DNA from: Halobacteriovoraceae bacterium
Lineage (GTDB): Bacteria; Bdellovibrionota; Bacteriovoracia; Bacteriovoracales; Bacteriovoracaceae
NCBI GenBank assembly: GCA_018663815.1
Contig: JABJPQ010000581.1
Coordinates: 1 to 8,004, forward strand
Direction: 5' to 3'
DNA: 8,004 nt
In this document: piece by piece, positions 1 to 5,787 of the stretch
How positions within the stretch are numbered: the first letter of the stretch is position 1
How the letters are laid out: every line of letters starts with the position of its first letter
Position numbers and translations under genes: made by a program
The notes under the pieces: model-generated
The model's database searches: none
Told to the model about the DNA's origin: nothing
Seen by the model: the letters and a program-made list of their open reading frames with translations, nothing else

Positions 1-85
1 ACTCATTATCCATAGCATTTTCATAGGTTTAAATTAGCTCATAATAGAGGAATTTTCAGTTATAATGCTTTCGTTTGTTAATATT

Positions 86-109
86 ACAGGCTTTTTAGCT
101 TACGCCTGT
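86..109 (-). terminator. inverted repeat spanning the ppiC stop codon, possible weak terminator
   Basis: ACAGGC (86-91) and GCCTGT (104-109) are perfect 6-base inverted arms around a 12-base loop. The stop codon of the prolyl isomerase gene (100-102) lies inside the loop. Neither strand has a T-run after the stem, so this is not a textbook intrinsic terminator. It could protect the 3' end or be chance. The rest of bases 1-99 holds no gene I can support. Confidence 0.3.
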
Positions 110-402
110 GTTCTTAGGATGAGGTGATAACCAAACTGAGTTTTTATCGGCTGACTTACTTCTCCCACTTCAAGATTTACAACAGCTTCCTCAAAGGGTT
201 TAACCATCATACCCTTACCAAAGCTTCCAAGGTCTCCACCTTGTTTAGCAGAAGGGCACTTAGAAAAATCACCGGCCAGTTGTTCAAAAGTTGAACCTTG
301 TTCAATTTTTGCTAATAAGTCTTTTGCTTCAAACTCTTGATCAACAAGAATATGCTTTGCGGCCATCATCATAGTGTCTTTCCTTTTAAAAAATGAGAAC
401 AT
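100..402 (-). CDS. ppiC: parvulin-type peptidyl-prolyl cis-trans isomerase (PpiC-like)
   Basis: A stand-alone parvulin domain of 100 residues, against about 93 in E. coli PpiC. It catalyses cis-trans isomerisation of X-Pro bonds during protein folding. Visible family marks are KHILV with His17, the SKCPSAKQGGDLG segment with Cys49, and QFGYH with His93, which match the His/Cys/His active-site set of parvulins. There is no signal peptide, so it is probably cytoplasmic like E. coli PpiC. The start at 402 has a good ribosome site (GGAG, five bases before ATG). It adds a Phe/Lys-rich leader (MFSFFKRKDT) before the conserved fold. An alternative start at 372 has its own upstream AAAGGA and would give a protein closer to the usual beginning, so the N-terminus is uncertain. 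The gene stands alone; a possible promoter lies at 433-461 on the same strand. Confidence 0.93.
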   Translation of the reverse strand: MFSFFKRKDTMMMAAKHILVDQEFEAKDLLAKIEQGSTFEQLAGDFSKCPSAKQGGDLGSFGKGMMVKPFEEAVVNLEVGEVSQPIKTQFGYHLILRTQA

Positions 403-432
403 TTTATCTCCGATTGGTGGCTAAATAGCACG

Positions 433-461
433 ATAATACCTAGTTTAGCTAGTAAATTGAA
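433..461 (-). promoter_or_regulatory. possible sigma70-like promoter for ppiC
   Basis: On the minus strand TATTAT (-10, 433-438) is preceded by a 17-base spacer and TTCAAT (456-461), a poor -35. It lies about 30 bases upstream of the ppiC start. In such AT-rich DNA a match of this quality can arise by chance. Confidence 0.25.
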
Positions 462-485
462 TAGATTTAATGTTTTTTGTTTAAT
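457..485 (+). promoter_or_regulatory. possible promoter for the small membrane ORF
   Basis: TTGAAT (457-462), a 17-base spacer and TTTAAT (480-485) form a moderate sigma70-like promoter. It would start transcription around 492, about ten bases before the ATG at 503. It overlaps the candidate ppiC promoter on the other strand. The match is weak and is supported mainly by the plus-strand small ORF and terminator-like hairpin downstream. Confidence 0.25.
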
Positions 486-502
486 CGACGATACATAAGT
501 GT

Positions 503-619
503 ATGAAGATTGTGATTGTAATTATTTTACTTAATATTGTTTTTATCGTGCGCTATGCAGGTGAGGAATCATCTACACGTTCACATAGATCTTTAGGTAA
601 CGAACAAATAAAAAAATAA
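503..619 (+). CDS. possible small single-pass membrane peptide, 38 residues
   Basis: ATG at 503 opens a 38-codon frame ending in TAA at 617-619. The first 16 residues (MKIVIVIILLNIVFIV) are almost purely hydrophobic with one Lys at the start. Then comes a polar tail containing GEESSTRSHRS and ending IKK. This looks like a small membrane anchor or an uncleaved signal peptide. I do not recognise a family. No clear Shine-Dalgarno precedes the ATG, which weakens the call. In its favour, it fills the gap between ppiC and the next gene, is divergent from ppiC, has a plausible promoter, and is followed by terminator-like hairpins usable on this strand. It could still be a chance ORF. Confidence 0.4.
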   Translation: MKIVIVIILLNIVFIVRYAGEESSTRSHRSLGNEQIKK

Positions 620-642
620 AGGCCCTCTTTGCAAGGACCCTT
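619..642 (-). terminator. intrinsic terminator of the metalloprotease gene, possibly bidirectional
   Basis: Read on the minus strand, AAGGGTCCT pairs with AGGGCCTT around a 7-base loop: eight pairs with one bulged G and one G-U. It is followed at once by TATTTTTTTA. This is a good Rho-independent terminator about 55 bases beyond the metalloprotease stop. On the plus strand the same stem is followed, after a few bases, by a T-rich run (648-660), so it may also end plus-strand transcripts. Confidence 0.65.
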
Positions 643-676
643 ATCTACTTTTTTCTTTTTTTGTTCTATTACCCCA

Positions 677-690
677 TTGCCCTTCGGCAA
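677..690 (+). terminator. small hairpin with T-rich tail, possible plus-strand terminator
   Basis: TTGCC (677-681) and GGCAA (686-690) pair perfectly around CTTC, followed on the plus strand by ATTTGTTTTAATT. The minus strand has no T-run after the stem. This orientation would end transcription coming from the small ORF before it runs antisense into the metalloprotease gene. It sits just past the metalloprotease stop (698-700). Confidence 0.4.
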
Positions 691-697
691 ATTTGTT

Positions 698-1465
698 TTA
701 ATTATATTTGAAAGATATTTTTTCCTGACCATTTGAGTACAGCTCAAGGATAATAACTACGGCCTGTCTATCAGTCTCTCTCTCATTAGACTCATTCCTT
801 GTATTTGTAACTGAGTATTTAGCCAATATATTTGATATATCAATCTCTTTTGGAATTTTACTATCGGTAAATTGACCAATAGTTGGGTACATAATTGAAG
901 TTTCTGGTGATGAATCTTGATGAGCCAAACCTAAAAAATGTCCCATTTCATGAATGATAATTGTCTCTAAATCATAACCAATAAATCCACCATTAGAGCT
1001 AAATTCAAAATTTTCAAAATTAACTAATATATCTGCGTGTTGTATCTCTAGACGTGTATCAGTACTTGTTTGTATCTTTTCACCAAAAATTTGAGTGATG
1101 GCCAATGCCGTTGGCGGTAGTTCTGTCGGCCATTTTGTGAGCTTGTATACTCCAAGTTCTGTATCATTATAATCATCAACGTGAACTTTCTCGCTAACCT
1201 GTGATGGTTGAATATCAAAAAAATGTATTTCATTTTGAACTGAGTCGTTCCAATTATTGGCAGAATTTTCAATGGCCATGAGCTCATTAGTACTAAAATT
1301 TGTTCCATACTTGAGAGTTAATGGAAATGATATTGAGTTACTCCACTTGGCTTCAAGGTGAGAGCCAGATAATGCTGAGTATTTAGGTTGATTTTGGTGA
1401 ACAGTTTCTTCTCTTACACAACCTGTAAAACAAAAGCAAAATATGAGAAATTTAATAAGTAACAT
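698..1465 (-). CDS. matrixin-like zinc metalloprotease lipoprotein
   Basis: A predicted secreted zinc peptidase of the metzincin clan, closest in appearance to the matrixin (M10) family. From the ATG at 1465 it has 255 residues. The N-terminus is a lipoprotein signal (hydrophobic run, then CFTGC; lipidated Cys16). The catalytic motif HEMGHFLGLAH lies near residues 172-182: three zinc-binding His with catalytic Glu173. It is followed by SIMYPT, the Met-turn. An upstream segment with YGTNFST and a later NNWND resembles the start of matrixin catalytic domains. No propeptide cysteine switch or C-terminal accessory domain is evident. The reading frame extends to a GTG at 1468, but GGGAG sits only one base from that GTG and four from the ATG, so ATG is preferred. 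It follows the transaldolase gene by 73 bases and ends in a clear terminator. Its substrate is unknown. Confidence 0.85.
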   Translation of the reverse strand: MLLIKFLIFCFCFTGCVREETVHQNQPKYSALSGSHLEAKWSNSISFPLTLKYGTNFSTNELMAIENSANNWNDSVQNEIHFFDIQPSQVSEKVHVDDYNDTELGVYKLTKWPTELPPTALAITQIFGEKIQTSTDTRLEIQHADILVNFENFEFSSNGGFIGYDLETIIIHEMGHFLGLAHQDSSPETSIMYPTIGQFTDSKIPKEIDISNILAKYSVTNTRNESNERETDRQAVVIILELYSNGQEKISFKYN

Positions 1466-1469
1466 CACA

Positions 1470-1500
1470 CTCCCGACTAATACACTATACTAATCGGAAG
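1470..1500 (-). promoter_or_regulatory. 31-base inverted repeat covering the metalloprotease ribosome binding site
   Basis: In minus-strand RNA, bases 1500-1488 can pair with 1482-1470 around a 5-base loop (1483-1487). This gives 13 consecutive pairs, three of them G-U. The 3' arm ends in GGGAG, the Shine-Dalgarno of the metalloprotease gene, so the folded form hides it. No T-run follows, so it is not an ordinary terminator of the upstream transaldolase gene. Read as DNA, it is a dyad centred on a candidate -10 box and could equally be an operator. Confidence 0.5.
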
Positions 1501-1512
1501 GGCTCTTTGTAA
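1484..1512 (-). promoter_or_regulatory. possible promoter for the metalloprotease gene
   Basis: Minus-strand TATAGT (1484-1489) lies 17 bases after TTACAA (1507-1512). The -10 is good and the -35 poor. It would start transcription within about 15 bases of the ATG, after most of the inverted repeat at 1470-1500. Transcripts from here would therefore escape the hairpin, whereas read-through from the transaldolase gene would carry it. Confidence 0.3.
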
Positions 1513-1538
1513 CTTGAGTAAAATAAATGGTTAATGCC

Positions 1539-2183
1539 TTATTTCAATGAATTAGCATGGTCCTTTAAAAACTGCTCCAGGCCAGATGTAGTTAATGGAT
1601 GCATAAACAATTGGTTAAGAACCTTATATGGTATTGTCGCGACATCTGCACCGACAAGCGCACAAGACTTCAAATGATCAACATGTCTTATAGAAGCCGC
1701 TAAAATCTTTGTTTGAAAAGCATAATTATCAAAAATATCTTTAATTTCTGCAATAAGTTGTACACCAGTTTGCCCAATATCATCTAACCTTCCAATAAAA
1801 GGTGAAACGTAAGTAGCACCATTTTTCGCAGCTAAGAGTGCCTGATTAGCACTGAAAACAAGGGTGATATTTGTTTTAATATCTTTTTGACTTAATTCGT
1901 GGCAAGCAACCATGCCCTCTTTTGTCATAGGTAATTTAATAACTACGTTTTTATGAATTTCAGCTAACTCATAGGCTTCTTTTAGCATTCCTGGAGCATC
2001 AGTTGAGATGACTTCGGCTGAAATAGGGCCATCAACAATTTCACTAATACTGGTAATTAATGACCTTTGGTCAATGCCTTCTTTAGCTACCAAAGAAGGA
2101 TTGGTGGTAACTCCATCAATTATTCCCCAGCGATAGCTTTCCTTAATTTCTTCAAGATTCCCAGTATCAATAAAAAACTCCAT
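1539..2183 (-). CDS. tal: transaldolase, TalC / fructose-6-phosphate aldolase subfamily
   Basis: A 214-residue class I aldolase-fold enzyme, the normal length of the short TalC/FSA subfamily. Transaldolase moves a dihydroxyacetone unit between sugar phosphates in the non-oxidative pentose phosphate pathway. It acts in the cytoplasm. Visible marks are FIDTGN at the N-terminus, DGVTTNPS (residues 23-30), VVIKLPMT with the Schiff-base Lys83, TNITLVFS (104-111), [13 protein letters not shown], and the C-terminal ILAASIRH and ADVATIPY segments. At the position after TLV, residue 110 is Phe. True fructose-6-phosphate aldolases carry Tyr there and transaldolases Phe, so transaldolase activity is favoured (inference from family knowledge). 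The start has a strong site, AAGGAG five bases before ATG. The gene is divergent from the exported coiled-coil gene at 2237 and lies upstream of the metalloprotease. Confidence 0.93.
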   Translation of the reverse strand: MEFFIDTGNLEEIKESYRWGIIDGVTTNPSLVAKEGIDQRSLITSISEIVDGPISAEVISTDAPGMLKEAYELAEIHKNVVIKLPMTKEGMVACHELSQKDIKTNITLVFSANQALLAAKNGATYVSPFIGRLDDIGQTGVQLIAEIKDIFDNYAFQTKILAASIRHVDHLKSCALVGADVATIPYKVLNQLFMHPLTTSGLEQFLKDHANSLK

Positions 2184-2200
2184 ATTATCTCCTTAATTAC

Positions 2201-2253
2201 TTTAAATTAACGCTATTTTGTCTCATAATAGGGTGTATGAGTAAGTTTGGCGA
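2201..2253. promoter_or_regulatory. overlapping divergent promoters, transaldolase / exported coiled-coil gene
   Basis: The 53-base spacer between two divergent starts must hold both promoters. On the plus strand TTTAAA (2201-2206) and CATAAT (2224-2229) are 17 bases apart. On the minus strand TATTAT (2225-2230) and TCGCCA (2248-2253) are also 17 apart. The two -10 boxes share five bases, so polymerase could not occupy both at once. Plus-strand transcription would start at about 2236, next to the ATG at 2237. All four boxes are imperfect. Confidence 0.35.
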
Positions 2254-3028
2254 GTATCTTTTAACTTTCATGTTCTTATTAATGGCCAGTGAAGCATTGG
2301 CCATTATGGTCACTCCAAAATTTGCGGATGAGGGAGTTATAACACCTGAAAACAATAAGTTTCTTGATCCAAAAACTGATTATAGTCGTTTTATGGGACG
2401 TGTTTCTGACAAAAGTGATGCTGGAGAGATTTTAAAAATTCAGGTAGAAAATAATAATACAAAGTTTTTAAAAGCAGGGGATATTGTTTATTTTAAAGTC
2501 AACAATCATAATAGCCGAAAATTTTGTAAAGCTCATGTGCGAACAGTGGAGGATTTTTTCTTTAGTGTATATGTGCAAGACTTTGCAAATTGTTGGAATA
2601 CGAAAAAATATTTCCCAAGAGGAATGCAGCTAAGTTTTAGAACGACAAAGTTAGTTCAAAGAGTTTTTGAAGCAAGTAAGTATCGTGAAATTTTAATTCT
2701 CAGAAAGGAATCATTTTTAAAACAATTAAACGATCTTAATCATTTTTTATGGTCATTTGATCAACAAAGATTAAAAGCTGCTGCAAACTATGATGAACAG
2801 ATTAATCATCTTATACGAGAGAAACAGTTGGCGCTAGATAATTTAACTCATAAAAAACAAGAAAGTATATTATTACAAAATGAACTTATTAAAAAATTAG
2901 ATTATCTTGATGGATCTCTTGAGCATTACACGATTGAAAGACAAGAGTACTTAACTGATAGATGGTCTATGGCCCATGAACAAGATCTTCCTGTTCTAAG
3001 GCGTCCACAAAAACTAAAAAGGCCATAA
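2237..3028 (+). CDS. exported protein of unknown function with C-terminal coiled coil
   Basis: I do not recognise this 263-residue protein. Residues 1-22 look like a Sec signal peptide (hydrophobic LLTFMFLLMA, then SEALA), so it is probably periplasmic. Residues about 50-140 are rich in alternating hydrophobic residues (LKAGDIVYFKV and similar), suggesting a small beta domain. That region holds the only two cysteines, 97 and 119, which could form a disulphide. Residues about 145-245 are Leu/Lys/Glu/Gln-rich and read as a long amphipathic helix or coiled coil. A basic, Pro-containing tail (LRRPQKLKRP) ends it. Only a poor ribosome site (AGGG, very close) precedes ATG 2237, and the likely -10 box ends at 2229, so the message may be leaderless. 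The stop overlaps the next start by one base, so it is translationally coupled to the TonB-like gene and likely works with it. Confidence 0.8.
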   Translation: MSKFGEYLLTFMFLLMASEALAIMVTPKFADEGVITPENNKFLDPKTDYSRFMGRVSDKSDAGEILKIQVENNNTKFLKAGDIVYFKVNNHNSRKFCKAHVRTVEDFFFSVYVQDFANCWNTKKYFPRGMQLSFRTTKLVQRVFEASKYREILILRKESFLKQLNDLNHFLWSFDQQRLKAAANYDEQINHLIREKQLALDNLTHKKQESILLQNELIKKLDYLDGSLEHYTIERQEYLTDRWSMAHEQDLPVLRRPQKLKRP

Positions 3029-3555
3029 TGATGAAAATTACCTCAGCGATTGTTTTAAGCCTTGCGATGCATACCTTACTGGTAATGCCCATTGCAGCCA
3101 AAAATACTAAGCGGTTAAATAAAATTTCCTTTAGTATTTCAAAGATTGATGTTGTAGCTCCAAAAGTGAATGAAAAGACCGTCGTTGTAGTCAGTAAATC
3201 AGTTCACGGGAAAATGACTAAAACAGCAATTAAGAAAAAAATTAATTCAAGATCGGCAAAGGGAAATCCTGAGGCCGATAAATATATTAGAAGTGTAAGA
3301 GAGATGATCATTGATAATTATACAGAGTCAGCTAAAGCCAAAAAATTAAAACTTAAAGGCGAGGTCTTGGTAAAGGTTCAAATCCAAGAAAATGGCTCTT
3401 TTGATGTTCTTTTTATAGGAGGGACAAAACTGCTATTGTCTCAGTTAGCAGAGAAGACATTTAAAAAGATTAAAAAATTTCCTGCTATCCCTGAGAGTGC
3501 AGGTATGACGGAATTGCAGTTAAAAATACCCGTAAAGTACGATTTTTCTAAATAA
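3028..3555 (+). CDS. TonB-family periplasmic energy-transducer-like protein
   Basis: A 175-residue protein with a TonB-like plan. An N-terminal hydrophobic segment (residues 4-24) contains SLAMH, fitting the SxxxH motif (Ser11, His15) of TonB/TolA anchors that couples to ExbB/ExbD or TolQ/TolR. A Lys-rich linker of about 55 residues follows, then a C-terminal domain from about 85. That domain has the TonB pattern: GEVLVKVQIQENGSFD, a LAEKTFKKIKKFPAIP helix-and-turn, and IPVKYDF at the end. Such proteins carry inner-membrane proton-motive energy to outer-membrane partners. The linker lacks the long Pro/Lys/Glu stretch of classical TonB and is short for spanning the periplasm. The stop of the upstream gene overlaps this ATG by one base. 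A second ATG at 3031 is an equal alternative. No ExbB/D gene lies in the window. A cleaved signal peptide instead of an anchor (PIAAK) cannot be excluded. Confidence 0.75.
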   Translation: MMKITSAIVLSLAMHTLLVMPIAAKNTKRLNKISFSISKIDVVAPKVNEKTVVVVSKSVHGKMTKTAIKKKINSRSAKGNPEADKYIRSVREMIIDNYTESAKAKKLKLKGEVLVKVQIQENGSFDVLFIGGTKLLLSQLAEKTFKKIKKFPAIPESAGMTELQLKIPVKYDFSK

Positions 3556-3566
3556 GATTATTTATT

Positions 3567-4841
3567 TTAAAGAAATCCTTTGAAAGGGAATCCCACAGAA
3601 ACACCCCATGTTTTAGCTTGGAAATCTTCTTTGCCCCAAGTGATGACATTGAGTTCCCAAAAATAATTTTTACCCCAACGAACCCAGATATTTTCATAAT
3701 CGATTTCGTCGGTCGTACTGACAAATATTCCACCTGAAACAATATAGTTCTCAATTCCAAATAAATGGCGATACATAAATTCAATTCCCTGTGGAAAGAT
3801 CGGCTCACTAATTTCAGCTGTGTCATCATCAAATTTAAAATAAAGGTATTGAACACCAAGAAGAGTTGTAAAGTATAGACGGTCATCCAAGGCAAAACCA
3901 AAGTCCGAGCCAAAATATAAGCCAGCATTATTAAATTTGGATTCTTGAAAAAATGCAGCATTAAAACCACGAACAGAAGTATGATCTGAAATCTTATAAT
4001 TGAGATAGAAAAAGAGTGCAGGTACAATATCTGCTTGTTTTTTCTTTACTGTACCAGTTTTATTAATTTTATTTGTATGTAGAGCGTGTGCTCCATATCC
4101 ATAAGCCGTGAACATTCGATGTAAGCGATCATTTACCCTGGCGTGAATAATAATTTCTTTTGTTTGGTTGGTTCTTGTATTTAAAACGGTGATACGAACG
4201 GGTTTTTTATTTATAAATGCTGCCTGGTAGGGAACGTAATCACTACCAACTATTTTTAACTCAGGTGATAGCCACTTTATTTCAAGCATTGGTTTTTCTT
4301 GACCATAACGACCAATAGGTCTTGTGTGACAGCCAATACTTAGGTGTTCTTTTTCAAGGCCATCAATTCTAATGCCGTTACGAGAGCAGGTATAATCAAT
4401 TAATACACGTTTTTGTTTGTGTTTGTCATTAAAGTGAAGTTCGATTTGTCCTACTAGTTTATTTGCTTGATAAATTTTGACTACGTTTTTTTCAAACAGT
4501 GAATAATAAATTTCTGAATAGGAATTTTTTTTTGATTGCTGAAAACTAAAAATATTATCTTTATAATGAACAGAAAGCTCAGATTGTGGTGTTGAAACTT
4601 TTATTTTTAACCGAACCCTGGGAATAAGTAATGTTTGCTCAACTCTTACCCATTCAAAAGAAGAGTCGTCAACCATGGCCCGTATCTCTAAATCTTTAAA
4701 TTTAGTGACCTGAATTTTAATATCCTTTTTTGAAAAAGATATTCTTGAATCTCCTTGGGGAGAGTACTGGGTGTCGATACCACTGGCCAGGCAATAGTTG
4801 GTATAACTTAAAATGGCCAGAAATTTAAATAGCTTTAACAC
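3567..4841 (-). CDS. exported protein of unknown function with outer-membrane beta-barrel-like C-terminus
   Basis: I do not recognise a named family. From the GTG at 4841 it has 424 residues and begins with a good signal peptide: KLFK, then FLAILSY, cleavage probably after CLA near residue 19. Residues 30-245 are beta-rich and hold two cysteines, 152 and 171, spaced as a possible disulphide loop around a GIRIDG/LSIGC segment. Residues about 245-424 show repeated alternating strands rich in Tyr, Phe, Trp and Gly separated by acidic or polar turns. It ends in GVSVGFPFKGFL, like a small outer-membrane barrel. The frame extends to a TTG at 4865, but that start lacks a ribosome site and adds residues ahead of the signal peptide, so GTG is preferred. 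It overlaps the receiver-CheX gene by 17 bases and is probably coupled to it. Its end is only 11 bases from the convergent TonB-like gene. Confidence 0.7.
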   Translation of the reverse strand: MLKLFKFLAILSYTNYCLASGIDTQYSPQGDSRISFSKKDIKIQVTKFKDLEIRAMVDDSSFEWVRVEQTLLIPRVRLKIKVSTPQSELSVHYKDNIFSFQQSKKNSYSEIYYSLFEKNVVKIYQANKLVGQIELHFNDKHKQKRVLIDYTCSRNGIRIDGLEKEHLSIGCHTRPIGRYGQEKPMLEIKWLSPELKIVGSDYVPYQAAFINKKPVRITVLNTRTNQTKEIIIHARVNDRLHRMFTAYGYGAHALHTNKINKTGTVKKKQADIVPALFFYLNYKISDHTSVRGFNAAFFQESKFNNAGLYFGSDFGFALDDRLYFTTLLGVQYLYFKFDDDTAEISEPIFPQGIEFMYRHLFGIENYIVSGGIFVSTTDEIDYENIWVRWGKNYFWELNVITWGKEDFQAKTWGVSVGFPFKGFL

Positions 4842-5688
4842 AAATTTGCATCCAAAATTTTCCAAGATCTGATCTAAAAGGGACGAGAAGAACAGGGATC
4901 TTGGAGTCTTGATATATTTTATGTCCCCGGCCTCGCATAACAGAAGGAATCGCTCGGTCTAAACTATAACCTCTTTGGTTTAAAACGGCCTTTGTTTGAC
5001 CAAATATAATATTGATAATTTCGGCAGCACCATCTTGATTATTAAGATCAATATCACCGATATTTTCTTCAAGCATTTTACTTATAATTTTTTTATAAAC
5101 ATTATCGTCAAATGTGATGGCAATTGAGCCCTTAAAATAAGGGGAAGTAATTGCTAAGGTACCACTGATATCAACTTCTAGGACTTCCTCACCAAGTAAA
5201 TGTGGCTTTTGTGCCTCAATACTACTAACACCACACAACCCATTTAATGTTTTGATGGAAGAGTCTATAAAAGGATTGATAAAATCGACATCAATTTTAA
5301 ATTTCTTTTTGGTTGGGTCTAACTTTGAAAGTTCGATGATTTTATCTGATATTTTTTGATATTCAGCTGGCTTATCTATAAATTCAATCGATTTTATACC
5401 TCTTGTTTTCACTTTTGCGTCTTCAGTATCTTTGGTATAAATAAGAATTGGAGTATAAGTATTATTCGTTGATTCCCTTAAAGCCGTAATAAGCTGTAGT
5501 TCAGTTATTTTTGCTAATTTAAAATCAGTTAGTATAACATCAAATTTTTGATTACGTGTTTTTTGAAACGCTTGAATACCGTCTCCCGCAGCAACGACAA
5601 TCATTTGAGTGAGATCTTCTAATTCTGTCGTTAATTGTTGTCTCATCTCCTCGTCTGCTTCAGCAATAAGAAGGAATTTTCTGGCCAT
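4825..5688 (-). CDS. response-regulator receiver domain fused to CheX-like phosphatase domain
   Basis: A 287-residue two-domain signalling protein, probably cytoplasmic. Residues 1-122 are a receiver domain: KFLLIAEAD (strand 1), LTDFKL with phospho-acceptor Asp55, LIYTKD with Thr85, and IDKP with Lys106. The acidic pair that holds Mg2+ seems to be Glu10-Ala11 rather than two acids. Residues about 131-287 resemble CheX, a CheY-phosphate phosphatase: INPFIDS near the start, GTLAI and GSIAITF strands, then AAEIINIIFGQTK (residues 221-233), which keeps the ExxN active-site pattern (Glu223, Asn226). It may therefore dephosphorylate a partner regulator or its own receiver. A perfect TATAAT (5708-5713) and GAGG ribosome site precede the start. 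The next gene, for an exported protein, overlaps its end by 17 bases. No histidine kinase or other chemotaxis gene is in the window. Confidence 0.85.
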   Translation of the reverse strand: MARKFLLIAEADEEMRQQLTTELEDLTQMIVVAAGDGIQAFQKTRNQKFDVILTDFKLAKITELQLITALRESTNNTYTPILIYTKDTEDAKVKTRGIKSIEFIDKPAEYQKISDKIIELSKLDPTKKKFKIDVDFINPFIDSSIKTLNGLCGVSSIEAQKPHLLGEEVLEVDISGTLAITSPYFKGSIAITFDDNVYKKIISKMLEENIGDIDLNNQDGAAEIINIIFGQTKAVLNQRGYSLDRAIPSVMRGRGHKIYQDSKIPVLLVPFRSDLGKFWMQICVKAI

Positions 5689-5707
5689 TAGTTTACCTCG
5701 TGCAAAT

Positions 5708-5713
5708 ATTATA
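5708..5713 (-). promoter_or_regulatory. likely -10 box of the receiver-CheX gene
   Basis: A perfect TATAAT on the minus strand lies 19 bases upstream of the ATG at 5688. The GAGG ribosome site sits between them and the leader would be about 13 bases. No convincing -35 is seen at the usual distance (TTTCTG at 17 bases). The 99-base gap to the transglycosylase gene upstream shows no clear terminator, only a short AT-rich inverted repeat at 5769-5782 without a T-run. Confidence 0.4.
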
Positions 5714-5787
5714 TAAATATTTTGTATTTTCAGAAAGCTATTTTTTAATTATTTTTAATGCATAGAACGTTAACTAATTAACTCAAT

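Noticed and set aside
1..24. ATG on the minus strand at 24 that could begin another gene running off the left edge
   Set aside because: Only eight codons are visible and no ribosome site precedes it.
553..747. 64-residue minus-strand ORF
   Set aside because: It runs through the terminator hairpins and the end of the metalloprotease gene, is Lys-rich by virtue of the T-tracts, and has no ribosome site or recognisable domain.
1048..1308. 86-residue minus-strand ORF inside the metalloprotease gene
   Set aside because: Another frame of the gene with the clear zinc-protease motif; no independent support.
3546..3570. Shared terminator between the convergent TonB-like and barrel-like genes
   Set aside because: The 11-base gap is AT-rich with no stable stem; any terminator would have to lie inside the coding ends and none is convincing.
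3548..4027. 159-residue minus-strand ORF overlapping the barrel-like gene
   Set aside because: Hydrophobic but in a shifted frame of a gene with a signal peptide and a coherent strand pattern; it also crosses the convergent gene end.
5769..5782. GTTAA...TTAAC inverted repeat after the mltD stop as a terminator
   Set aside because: Five AT-rich pairs and no following T-run; too weak to stop transcription.
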